From the NCBI GenBank assembly GCA_032229885.1, contig JAVYAJ010000233.1, forward strand, positions 1-13,300: a stretch of 13,300 bases of DNA, written 5' to 3'. The notes beneath the pieces were generated by a model. The model had not been told where the DNA came from and ran no database searches. It worked only from the letters and a program-made list of their open reading frames with translations. Shown here in pieces: positions 6,258 to 13,300 of the stretch. The translations under genes were made by a program, and so were the position numbers. Source of the stretch: Anammoximicrobium sp032229885 (GTDB lineage Bacteria; Planctomycetota; Planctomycetia; Pirellulales; Pirellulaceae). Position 1 is the first letter of the stretch, and every line of letters begins with the position of its first letter.

Positions 6258-7976
6258 ATGCCCACTGGCCAGAAACACACAACTTGGTTCGTCCTCGCCT
6301 TGCTCGGGCTGTTGCTGATCGCGAATGGGCCGTTGTTCCTGTGCATGCCCATAATCGACGACGCCGTATTGTGGGATCTGCACACCCGCGAATATTTGCA
6401 CGGGGCAACTCCGTATTGCGACGTATTGGAGACGAATCCACCTGGCATGTTGTGGATTCTGGCGGTCGTTAGGACGGTCCTGGGGGAATCGTCCGTGGCG
6501 TTGCGCGCGGTTGATTTGGGGATCTTTTCTCTTATTGTGGTTCTCGCCGCAGCCGTGCTGAGGCAGGCCGGCGTCACGAAACGCGGCCAGGCTTGGTTCG
6601 CCACAGCCGGTTTCTTCTTCTATTTCTCGCTGTCCGAATGGTGTCATTGTCAGCGGGACATGTGGCTATTGGCGCCATCCATCGCGCTTGTCTGGATGCG
6701 CGGTCGGCAGGTTGCTCGTTTGAACGATCCAGCGCTTGGCGCTGGCCAATGCCTCCGGCATGCGCTGTACGAAGGCCTAGTGTTGGGGGCGGGGATGTGG
6801 CTCAAGCCGATGCTGGTCGTTCCTGCGGCGACGATGTGGCTGGCGGGGCTCGCCGAAACCCGTCGTTGGCGGGCCGTGTTGGTCGATTGTCTAGGCCTGG
6901 CGGCAGGGGTGGCGGTGGCCGGCTGCGGAGGGGTGGCTTGGTTGATCCACACGGGCGCCTGGCCGTTTTTCGTGGACACCTTCGTCTCGTGGAATCCGCA
7001 TTACGTGGCGGCGGGCAGACAGCACTGGACCTGGGTGCGGTTTGTAGGCATGGTGGTTCGATTGTTCCCCTGGTGCCTGCTCCATATCCCGGCCATCGGC
7101 GCCGCGGGGGCGTGGCTGATCCGCGCTGGACGAGAGCGCCGGTCACCGGCGGCGAACCGCGATCCGGCGGAACTCGCAAAGTCCGGTACGGCTCGCCTGG
7201 TGGCTGGGTTTTATGTTGGCTGGCTTGCCCAGGCATTCCTGCTGCAGCATCTGTACGACTATGTCCAGGCGCCCGGCATCGTCCTAGCTGGGCTGATCTG
7301 CGCGCTTGCGCTGGGACGTCCGTCTACGGCCGCCGCCGTGCCGGGCGTCGTCGTTGCGGATCCGCCGGTCGTTCGTAACCGACGCATGCCCATCGTCTGG
7401 AGACCGGCGATTGTCGCGTTGGGCGTGTGGACCGTTCTGGCTGTCGCCTGTTCGCCGGCAGTCCGAGGGTCTCGACTGATGTCCTGGTGGTCCTGTGTGA
7501 CCGAAGGCGACTCGCCGGCAATACGTGATCGCTTGAGACTATTGTCGTTGCCCGACTGGCAGGATCTGGCACGCGTCGCAGATTACTTGCGACAACAGCG
7601 CGTCGGGGATTGCGAGTTGCTATGCTTCAACAACAGCACGATCTCCCTGTACTGGACGTTGGCGATCCGCCCGCCAACCCGCTACGTGTACTGGGAGAAC
7701 TGTCTGGTCTTTTTTCCCGAACGTACCGAGGAGATGATGGCCGCCTTGGAAGCCGCGCGTCCACGATATGTGGTGTCGGATTTGCTGGCCGCGGGAATGT
7801 CTCAGGCGAGGCTCGGTTCCATCCAACGAGACGCGCGTCTGAGTCTGATGTTTAACCGGTCAGACAGAGACCGTCCCGTTCTCCCGTGGTCGCATCCCAT
7901 CACGTTTCGCGCGGGCCGATATGCTGTGCATCATGTCCAAGAACCGCTCGGCTGGCCGATGTTGACGCTCGAATGA
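6258..7976 (+). CDS. Polytopic GT-C glycosyltransferase, PMT/ArnT (GT39)-like
   Basis: A 572-residue integral membrane protein. The first helix (about 10-30) is followed by P-I-I-D-D (31-35), then E-Y-L-H-G-A-T-P-Y-C-D-V-L-E-T-N-P-P-G (45-63). This acidic, loop-1 'D…G..PY.D…PPG' layout is that of dolichyl-phosphate-mannose mannosyltransferase and ArnT-like enzymes, which take a sugar from a polyprenyl phosphate on the extracytoplasmic face. C-Q-R-D-M (131-135) fits the second loop motif. Further hydrophobic segments run to about residue 410, and a mostly soluble C-terminal part of about 150 residues follows. The ATG at 6258 precedes the first helix directly, though no strong ribosome site is seen. 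Donor, acceptor and linkage cannot be read from sequence. The GT2 gene at 11265 could supply its lipid-linked sugar (inference). Confidence 0.75.
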   Translation: MPTGQKHTTWFVLALLGLLLIANGPLFLCMPIIDDAVLWDLHTREYLHGATPYCDVLETNPPGMLWILAVVRTVLGESSVALRAVDLGIFSLIVVLAAAVLRQAGVTKRGQAWFATAGFFFYFSLSEWCHCQRDMWLLAPSIALVWMRGRQVARLNDPALGAGQCLRHALYEGLVLGAGMWLKPMLVVPAATMWLAGLAETRRWRAVLVDCLGLAAGVAVAGCGGVAWLIHTGAWPFFVDTFVSWNPHYVAAGRQHWTWVRFVGMVVRLFPWCLLHIPAIGAAGAWLIRAGRERRSPAANRDPAELAKSGTARLVAGFYVGWLAQAFLLQHLYDYVQAPGIVLAGLICALALGRPSTAAAVPGVVVADPPVVRNRRMPIVWRPAIVALGVWTVLAVACSPAVRGSRLMSWWSCVTEGDSPAIRDRLRLLSLPDWQDLARVADYLRQQRVGDCELLCFNNSTISLYWTLAIRPPTRYVYWENCLVFFPERTEEMMAALEAARPRYVVSDLLAAGMSQARLGSIQRDARLSLMFNRSDRDRPVLPWSHPITFRAGRYAVHHVQEPLGWPMLTLE

Positions 7977-8287
7977 AACTGAATCGAAGCGCGGTGGTCG
8001 ATCCGGCACGCCCGGACTCCGTCCACCGACCGTCCGAAAAAGTGCGCACTTCCGCGGGCGAACGCCAGGGCTGTACGGCTGTACAGAGTGAACCACGAAT
8101 CGACGCGAATCGAACGAATCAAGACGTCGCTTCTGGCGGTCCGTTGCTCATTCGTATTATTCGTGGTATTCGTGGTTTGAAATCAGGCGTTCTCGAGGCT
8201 CGGTTCGTACGATGCGCACGACGGGCGTCTTGTACAGTGATTTGCTCCCTACACTTTTAGGTTGCGGGCGGGAGTCCGCGTTAGTCG
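7977..8287. other. Intergenic gap between the two membrane-protein genes
   Basis: There is no gene in these 311 bases. They contain a perfect 12-base palindrome AAGTGCGCACTT (8040-8051), a GGCTGTAC tandem pair (8069-8084), and the hairpin repeat at 8091-8177. No convincing -35/-10 pair precedes the ATG at 8288. Confidence 0.6.
8091..8177. repeat. Degenerate inverted repeat built from ACGAAT units
   Basis: The left arm (8091-8119) begins AACCACGAAT and ends ACGAAT. The right arm (8150-8177) reads ATTCGT… and ends ATTCGTGGTT. The outer 10 bases pair perfectly; the inner parts pair imperfectly, around a loop of about 30 bases. Each arm contains several GAAT/ATTC units. The form is that of a small dispersed intergenic hairpin element; 'ATTCGTGG'-type sequences recur between genes in various bacteria. 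Copy number in this genome cannot be judged from the window. Confidence 0.55.
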
Positions 8288-10738
8288 ATGATGAACAATT
8301 CTCGTGTCTGGGCTGCCGCAGCGCTCGCCGTGATGACGCTCGTATGCTTCTGGCGATTGACCCTGCACCCGACCGACTTGCTCGTCGGACCACAACGAAA
8401 TGGCCAGAATGACGTTACCTCACAGTTCCTGGAGTTTCGGGCCTATGCCGGGCGTGGGCTGCGCGAAGATACCTCTTCCTTGCTGTGGAATTCTCACGCG
8501 ATGGCCGGCGCGCCTTGGCTGGGAAGTCCGCAAGCCGCGGTCTTCTACCCGCCGAACTGGTTGTTTGCTTTCGTACCGAGCGAATATCTGATCAGTTGGC
8601 TGATGGTGTTTCATCATTGGTTCGGCGGGATTGGAACGTTCTTGCTGTGTCGTCGTTACGCGTTTTCGCGCCCTGCCGCGTTGTTGGCTGCTGGGTGTTA
8701 TCTGGGCGCGCCGTTTCTGGTGGCCAACACGAGCGAGGGACACTTCCCACAAGTTTGTCTTGTCGCTTGGTTTCCCTGGGCTTTTCTGATGGTCGAGCGG
8801 CTTCGCGCACGACAGCGCGGTGGCGTGAGCGGAACAGCGATAATCCTGGCATTGGCGTTTTTCGCGGGCCATGTGCAGGAGCTGTTTTATCTGATCCTCG
8901 CGCTGACGGTCTATTTGACATTCGACATCTTTTCTTGGCGCCGAGGGGCTCGCGCAGCCGAAACGAAAACTTCGATAGGGCGCCCGAGCACCCACCCGGC
9001 GCCAGACGCGCCGCACGCCGCCTGCACGATGGTCAGGCATGTCTCGATAGCTGTTGGCACGCCGTCGCAGATCATCCTGTCGTGGTGCTTCGTCGGCGTC
9101 GTCCTGCTGGGCTTGGTTGCGGCCGAACTGATTCCGATGTTCGCCTACAGTCGCAACTCGGTCCGTGCGGGAGGCGTCGCAATGGATGCGCTACGTGCTG
9201 CGAGCCTGCAGCCACGCAGCTTGATCCAACTGCTGGATCCGCGCGTATTCGGCGGTCCTGAGGCTTATTCCGGACCAGGGACTTATTACTGGGATGCCCT
9301 TTGTCACTTCGGAATCGTCCCGCTGATCATGGCGTTGATCGGCGCCGCGGCCTGTCGGCGATGGTACCCAGGAATGCGGCTCGTCGTGCTCTGGCTCGCT
9401 GCGTTTCTGTTCGCGTTCGGTGACCAGACTCCGTGGTTTCCGTTTCTGTATCGTTTCGTCCCTGGGATCTCGTTGTTCCGTGGTCCTGCGCGAGCGCTGT
9501 TCTTCTGTTCATTTTTCACGGCGGTGATGGCGGGCGCAGGGGTGGAGGTGATGCTTGTCGCGTCCCGGCGGGCGCGGCTTGGGTGGCGGCGTCTTGTCGT
9601 CGTGGCCGCGCTCGTCGCCTTGATCCTGGCCGCTGGGCTGTGGTGGTGGCAACAGGCGAGCCGCGGCGCCTCGGCAGCGGAACCCTCGGGCGGCTGGCCG
9701 GAGGCATGGCGCCAATTGGCCGTACTCCGTGTTCTGGGGTGGTCGCTTGCCGGAGGCGGAGCGCTGTTCCTGATGACGATGCGTGGATGGACGCAACGCT
9801 GCGGCACGGTGATGGTCGTCCTCCTCTGCGCCGGCGAACTGGCATGGCACGCCGGCGAGGTTCTCCGGACGATTCCACAGGTTTCGATTCGCCGAGACAA
9901 TCCGATCGTGGAAGCGATACGGCCCAAGCTGGGGTTCGGTCGGATTTTGGCGCCGCAGCATCTGGTCAGCGATCGCGAAGCGTGGCGCGGAGGAATATCC
10001 AAGGTTCAGGCTTACGAGCCGGTTCCGCTCGGCCGATTCGGGCTCTACTGTGCCGCCGCAGCGCCGGGATCTGATTCCGCCATGGCGTTTGCCGGCTTTG
10101 CGCCGCTGAATCTAGAGCGCGCCCGTAAGCCGCTGTTGGATGCATTGGGCGCGCAGTACGTCGTCGTGGACGGCGCCGGACCGTCCGAAGCGATCGGTTG
10201 GCGTCGCTGGCACAGCGGCAGCGTGATCCAGGAATTTCACTTGTCGGACGCCGAGCCGAGCCGGCTGCCCTATACCATTTACGAAAACCTGACGCCGATG
10301 CCTCGCGCGTATGTCCTCGGTGCGACGGTTTTGGCGACTGACCCGCAGAACCTCATTGCGCAGCTCTCGCAACTCGATCCACGCCGGACCCTGCTGATGG
10401 AACGAGATATCTTGCCGGAGGGCGTTCGGCAAGAATTCCGCCCAGCGACGATCGTCGAGTACACGGCCACGCGCGTGGTGGTTCACGCGCAGACGCAGGC
10501 GCCGGGTTATCTGGTGCTGAGCGATGCCTACTTCCCCGGCTGGTCGGCCATCGTCGACGGAAGCCCCGCGCCCGTGCTTCCCGCGAACATCGTTTTTCGA
10601 GCTGTCCCGCTGACGCCCGGGCAGCACACGATCGAGTTCCATTACGCGACTCCTGGAGCAAGGCTCGGAGTGGTGATGTCGATCCTGACCCTGTTGCTCG
10701 TGGTGCTGGTCGCCGTCCGTGGATGGCGCAGAAGCTAG
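8288..10738 (+). CDS. YfhO-family polytopic membrane protein (GT-C-like)
   Basis: An 816-residue membrane protein. After a first helix (about 8-24) comes an extracytoplasmic loop with N-D-V-T-S-Q-F (41-47), L-W-N-S-H-A-M-A-G-A-P-W (66-77) and F-Y-P-P-N-W-L-F (86-93), the layout of YfhO proteins. G-H-V-Q-E (194-198) is another family mark. Many helices follow up to about residue 505. The C-terminal domain holds Y-L-V-L-S-D-A-Y-F-P-G-W-S-A-I-V-D-G (about 740-757), V-P-L-T-P-G-Q-H, and a last helix near 782-805 ending in W-R-R-S. Some family members are involved in glycosylating cell-wall polymers; the substrate here is unknown. Residues about 218-258 are a polar, Ala/Pro-rich cytoplasmic linker. 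ATG-ATG starts overlap at 8288/8291; the nearest purine run is rather far upstream. Confidence 0.85.
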   Translation: MMNNSRVWAAAALAVMTLVCFWRLTLHPTDLLVGPQRNGQNDVTSQFLEFRAYAGRGLREDTSSLLWNSHAMAGAPWLGSPQAAVFYPPNWLFAFVPSEYLISWLMVFHHWFGGIGTFLLCRRYAFSRPAALLAAGCYLGAPFLVANTSEGHFPQVCLVAWFPWAFLMVERLRARQRGGVSGTAIILALAFFAGHVQELFYLILALTVYLTFDIFSWRRGARAAETKTSIGRPSTHPAPDAPHAACTMVRHVSIAVGTPSQIILSWCFVGVVLLGLVAAELIPMFAYSRNSVRAGGVAMDALRAASLQPRSLIQLLDPRVFGGPEAYSGPGTYYWDALCHFGIVPLIMALIGAAACRRWYPGMRLVVLWLAAFLFAFGDQTPWFPFLYRFVPGISLFRGPARALFFCSFFTAVMAGAGVEVMLVASRRARLGWRRLVVVAALVALILAAGLWWWQQASRGASAAEPSGGWPEAWRQLAVLRVLGWSLAGGGALFLMTMRGWTQRCGTVMVVLLCAGELAWHAGEVLRTIPQVSIRRDNPIVEAIRPKLGFGRILAPQHLVSDREAWRGGISKVQAYEPVPLGRFGLYCAAAAPGSDSAMAFAGFAPLNLERARKPLLDALGAQYVVVDGAGPSEAIGWRRWHSGSVIQEFHLSDAEPSRLPYTIYENLTPMPRAYVLGATVLATDPQNLIAQLSQLDPRRTLLMERDILPEGVRQEFRPATIVEYTATRVVVHAQTQAPGYLVLSDAYFPGWSAIVDGSPAPVLPANIVFRAVPLTPGQHTIEFHYATPGARLGVVMSILTLLLVVLVAVRGWRRS

Positions 10739-11264
10739 TCGAGATCGGACCGGCGTAGACTCCGTGCTAGCGCACGCAACGTAACAAGCGGTTCGTTGTA
10801 GACACCCGGAACGGTCGTCGCTGTTAAAGAGTACGCAGCCGAATCGAATCGTAAGCGCGAAACGCCAGTGACCGCGCCGGCGTTCCGTCGCCACTGGCCC
10901 GCATTTCTGGTTGACCGACGGCAATCGTGCTGAGCTTGGCTGTGTGCAACAGAATCTCATGACGGGGCGATCTCGCAGATTGACGCTGGGCTCCGCGCGG
11001 CGTATCAGGCCTGTGGGCGTCAAACCCTCATCAGACTAGAAGCGTCTGAAGGAACGGCCGTCGATTTGCAGGGGAATTTCCGCATTCCCGTCTATAATGA
11101 TTGAAACGCTGGATGGCGCGCTCGGGTACGGTTTTACCGGACGGTTGCCGCCTGGTTCGGCTTCACAATGCGTATGTGTGACATAGGCTTTGCAGTAGGA
11201 GTCTTGCGACGTGGTTGGACCGATACGCGGTCCTAGTTCAAGACTGCGCGGAGCGGATCCTCAG
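10739..11264. other. Intergenic region upstream of the GT2 gene
   Basis: No gene is supported. Visible structure: GCCAGTG (10864-10870) and CACTGGC (10892-10898), 7-base arms around a GC-rich 21-base loop; TCAGAC-TAGAAGC-GTCTGA (11031-11049), a 6-base stem; and the TATAAT box at 11093. Either hairpin could end transcription of the upstream gene, but no T-run follows them. Confidence 0.5.
11088..11098 (+). promoter_or_regulatory. Candidate -10 box of the GT2-methyltransferase operon
   Basis: A perfect TATAAT (11093-11098) is preceded by CCGTC. The same 11 bases, CCGTCTATAAT, occur on the minus strand at 1675-1665. A TTGCAG sits upstream, but 21 bases away, so the -35 is uncertain. Transcription would start near 11105. 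Confidence 0.45.
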
Positions 11265-12269
11265 ATGCGAATCTCTGTAGCCGTACCCTTGTACAACGAG
11301 TCCAGCGTCCTCCCTGAGCTGCTGGCTAGGATCGGTCGAGTTTTGGACTCGCTGCCTGGCGGTCCGCACGAGATTGTCTGCGTCGACGATGGCAGCCGCG
11401 ACGCGACGTGGGACATGCTGAAAGACGCCGCGCGGCGGGATCCGCGCCTCGTGGCCGTGTCGTTGTCGCGGAATTTTGGGCATCAGGCCGCGTTTTCGGC
11501 GGCTCTGGACTACGTCTCGGGGGACGCGGTGGTTCTGATGGACGGAGATCTTCAGGATCCGCCCGAAGCGATCCCCCAGTTGTTGGAAAAGTTTCAGGAG
11601 GGATACGACGTCGTCTATGTGGTGCGAGTGAAACGCAAAGAAGGGATCGTTCTGCGTTCCTGTTACTACTTGTTTTACGCCTTGATCCGGCTGTTGGCCG
11701 ACGTCCGACTGCCTCGTGGAGCGGGCGACTTCAGTCTGATGTCGCGGCGTGTGGTGGACGAGTTGACGCGGACGCAAGAGCGTCTGCGCTATCTGCGCGG
11801 CCTGAGGACGTGGGTTGGCTTTCGTCAGGTAGGGATTCCGATCGAACGGGCGCCGCGTCACTCGGGCGTGTCGAAGTACTCACCGCGCCGCCTGCTCAAA
11901 CTGGCTTTCGACGGGATTTTCGCATTTTCGATCGTGCCGATCCGCGCCGCCACGTTGCTCGGGGGACTGACGATTTTCTTTTCGATCCTCGTCGCCAGCT
12001 ACTCGATCGCCGCCAAGCTGTTTTTCAATCACTCGCCGCAGGGGTTCACCGCCTTGATCGTCTCGATGGCATTCTTTGCTGGAACCCAACTCGTGTTTTT
12101 GGGCGTGATCGGCGAGTACATCGGCCGAATCTACGAAGAGGTCAAAGCACGCCCGACCTACATTGTCCAAGAGACCATCCGGAGTCGACGCCCGTGGACG
12201 CAGAGTACGCCCGAGCCTACCGAGATCTATATTGCCGCCACTGGTGGTGGCGGGCTCGAGAACGCCTGA
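11265..12269 (+). CDS. GtrB/DPM1-like polyprenyl-phosphate glycosyltransferase (GT2)
   Basis: A 334-residue family 2 glycosyltransferase with two C-terminal membrane helices. Landmarks: I-S-V-A-V-P-L-Y-N-E (3-12), V-D-D-G-S (40-44), S-R-N-F-G-H-Q (68-74), the metal-binding D-G-D in M-D-G-D-L-Q-D-P-P-E (92-101), and the amphipathic H-S-G-V-S-K-Y (199-205). Hydrophobic segments follow at about 225-250 and 262-285. This is the architecture of enzymes moving a sugar from a nucleotide-sugar to dolichyl or undecaprenyl phosphate at the cytoplasmic face (DPM1, GtrB, ArnC). I prefer ATG 11265 because the domain begins at once and GGAG lies 11 bases upstream. GTG 11211, with AGGAG nine bases upstream, would add 18 unconserved residues and remains possible. 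The last 76 bases overlap the methyltransferase gene. It may feed the GT-C proteins upstream. Confidence 0.88.
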   Translation: MRISVAVPLYNESSVLPELLARIGRVLDSLPGGPHEIVCVDDGSRDATWDMLKDAARRDPRLVAVSLSRNFGHQAAFSAALDYVSGDAVVLMDGDLQDPPEAIPQLLEKFQEGYDVVYVVRVKRKEGIVLRSCYYLFYALIRLLADVRLPRGAGDFSLMSRRVVDELTRTQERLRYLRGLRTWVGFRQVGIPIERAPRHSGVSKYSPRRLLKLAFDGIFAFSIVPIRAATLLGGLTIFFSILVASYSIAAKLFFNHSPQGFTALIVSMAFFAGTQLVFLGVIGEYIGRIYEEVKARPTYIVQETIRSRRPWTQSTPEPTEIYIAATGGGGLENA

Positions 12270-12946
12270 TCCTGGCGACGCTAAAACAACGCCTGCCGCT
12301 GGGCAGCCGCGCTCCTGTCCTGGATGTGGGGTGTGGCGATGCGTTGTTCTTTCCCGCGCTCGAAGCGTTCGGCGAGCCCGAAGGCGTCGAAGCCGATGAC
12401 TCGATCATCGATCCCGCCGGACCTTTTGCCGAGCGAATTGCGCGGCAACCGTTCGATCAGCGTTTCCAGCCCGGGCGACGCTATGCGTTGATCACGATGC
12501 TCGACGTCCTTGAACATCTTGATCAGCCCGCCGAAGCATTGCGCCATGCCCTATCTTTGCTACGTGCGGACGGCCTGATTGTGATCACCGTACCGGCGTT
12601 CATGGGATTGTGGACACAACACGACGATCTGAACCACCACCGCACGCGCTACACGCGACGCACGTTCGCCCGCCTGGCGGACCAAAGCGGGCTCGAGCTG
12701 ATCGACGTCCGCTATTTCTTTCACTGGACCTGTCCGGTGAAGCTGATGATCCGATTCAAAGAGCGCCTGATCCGTTCACCGCCGCGTCCCGCCCGCGTCC
12801 CGATCAGCCCCCTGAATCGGTTGATGTACGCCGCCTGCCTCGCCGAGCAGACGTTGATCGGTCGCCTGCAACTTCCCTTCGGCAGCTCGTTGTTGGTTGT
12901 AGGCAGACCACAATCCAGACCCGGAGAAATCGGTCAATCCGGCTGA
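12194..12946 (+). CDS. Class I SAM-dependent methyltransferase
   Basis: A 250-residue protein with a GTG start; GGAG at 12181-12184 lies nine bases upstream. The N-terminal H-W-W-W-R-A-R (16-22) resembles the 'HWWFRGR' opening of many methyltransferases found in glycan clusters. Motif I is V-L-D-V-G-C-G-D-A (42-50), an acidic strand-2 end is G-V-E-A-D (64-68), and L-D-V-L-E-H-L (103-109) is the motif after strand 4. H-D-D-L-N-H-H-R-T-R-Y-T (about 141-152) matches the common 'hDe..H.rRYt' substrate-side segment. The reading frame stays open far upstream (from 11408), but that part is antiphase to the GT2 gene and has no family features. The overlap with the GT2 gene suggests co-transcription and coupled translation. 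Substrate unknown; a surface glycan or lipid is likely from context only. Confidence 0.88.
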   Translation: MDAEYARAYRDLYCRHWWWRARERLILATLKQRLPLGSRAPVLDVGCGDALFFPALEAFGEPEGVEADDSIIDPAGPFAERIARQPFDQRFQPGRRYALITMLDVLEHLDQPAEALRHALSLLRADGLIVITVPAFMGLWTQHDDLNHHRTRYTRRTFARLADQSGLELIDVRYFFHWTCPVKLMIRFKERLIRSPPRPARVPISPLNRLMYAACLAEQTLIGRLQLPFGSSLLVVGRPQSRPGEIGQSG

Positions 12947-13081
12947 AACCCAGGCCCCGCGAGCTCCCCCTCCGACGGCGGCATCTCTCGGCCGCGAATG
13001 CGTACACCAAAAGCGCCCCGCGCCTCGAGCGCCTCGCGAGGAACACCCCACGACCACCATCGAACATGGGAGCTGCACGAT

Positions 13082-13107
13082 AAGCGCCCGCGGGGCGTTC
13101 GCGTTTT
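13082..13107 (+). terminator. Possible intrinsic terminator after the methyltransferase gene
   Basis: AA(G)CGCCC-GCG-GGGCGTT pairs seven bases with one bulged G and a 3-base loop. CGCG and then TTTT follow within a few bases. It lies about 135 bases after the TGA at 12946 and before the next promoter. The bulge and the CGCG before the T-run make the call moderate. Confidence 0.4.
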
Positions 13108-13200
13108 ATGCGCCAAGTGCTAACTGTGCTGACGCTTGCACATTCCGGATTACGTCACTGGCGATTGCCGTCGAGCCGGTGTGTGACGATGCGGATCCGC

Positions 13201-13234
13201 TATGATGTATCCCTCCGTAGCGTTTGGGAGAGGA
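13201..13234 (+). promoter_or_regulatory. -10 box and ribosome binding site of the next gene
   Basis: TATGAT (13201-13206) is a good -10; no clear -35 is found at 16-18 bases. GGAGAGGA (13227-13234) is a strong ribosome site, five bases before the ATG at 13240. Together they support a real gene start and a very short leader. Confidence 0.5.
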
Positions 13235-13239
13235 ATACC

Positions 13240-13300
13240 ATGGGAGAAGTTCAGGTGGATCGACCAAATGAGCCGTGTAGAGTCTTAGTTCGTATCATGC
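13240..13300 (+). CDS. Start of an unidentified gene, cut by the window edge
   Basis: An ATG with a strong ribosome site opens a frame that stays open for its 20 visible codons to the window edge: M-G-E-V-Q-V-D-R-P-N-E-P-C-R-V-L-V-R-I-M. I recognise no family and nothing can be said of function. The last 23 bases (codons 13-20) are the right copy of the exact inverted repeat shared with 101-123. The visible reading frame may therefore run into repeated DNA. Confidence 0.5.
   Translation, partial: MGEVQVDRPNEPCRVLVRIM
13278..13300 (+). repeat. Right copy of the 23-base exact inverted repeat, truncated by the window
   Basis: Starts TAGAGTCTTAG and ends at the last base of the window. All 23 positions match the reverse complement of 101-123. 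It lies inside the first codons of the partial gene at 13240. Chance identity of this length within 13 kb is very unlikely. Confidence 0.9.

Noticed and set aside
10112..11023. 303-residue minus-strand open frame covering the end of the YfhO-like gene and part of the gap
   Set aside because: More than two thirds is antisense to a confident gene; the rest shows no domain and no ribosome site.
11408..12193. Upstream extension of the methyltransferase frame, giving a 512-residue product
   Set aside because: This part is a second frame of the well-conserved GT2 gene, is Arg-rich without domains, and a good ribosome site marks the start at 12194.

Overview
The window looks like chromosomal DNA of a high-GC member of the Planctomycetota. 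The strongest evidence is the protein at 2043-6029. It starts with a LEPR-XLL-type motif (F-E-S-L-E-R-R-D-L-L-S-A-D), the N-terminal signature of large planctomycete surface proteins. It continues with a CSLREA-like segment, a long beta-helix built from 'IGTNADGTAAxGN' repeats, and a metzincin-like HEMGH C-terminus. I cannot name the family or genus from sequence alone.

Layout. (1) 121-1391, minus strand: a two-gene sulfur-assimilation operon, cysH (a [4Fe-4S] APS-reductase type) followed with a 4-base ATGA overlap by an Rrf2-family repressor. A -35/-10 promoter lies upstream of cysH, and a C-tract region that is a G-quadruplex candidate on the operon's strand lies beyond the operon. (2) 1392-2042: a divergent intergenic region with promoters but no supported gene. 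(3) 2043-6029, plus strand: the giant LEPR-XLL/beta-helix/metzincin surface protein. (4) 6258-7976 and 8288-10738, plus strand: two polytopic membrane proteins, a GT-C (PMT/ArnT-like) glycosyltransferase and a YfhO-family protein, separated by a 311-base gap holding a degenerate hairpin repeat. (5) 11265-12946, plus strand: a GtrB/DPM1-like polyprenyl-phosphate glycosyltransferase and a class I SAM methyltransferase whose genes overlap by 76 bases. (6) 13240-end: the start of a further gene, cut by the window edge.

How the genes may work together. The sulfur operon appears self-contained, with the regulator probably controlling cysH. The plus-strand block suggests surface-glycan work: the GT2 would charge a polyprenyl phosphate with a sugar, the GT-C and YfhO proteins would use lipid-linked sugars on the far side of the membrane, and the methyltransferase could modify a glycan or lipid. 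Whether the neighbouring exported beta-helix protein is a substrate is inference only.

The most unexpected structure is an exact 23-base inverted repeat at 101-123 and 13278-13300, placed almost at the two ends of the window. The right copy is cut by the edge, so the repeat may be longer. The sequence does not show whether it is a pair of mobile-element ends, a dispersed repeat or an assembly effect. I did not find a clear new defence or mobile system; the genes belong to recognisable families.
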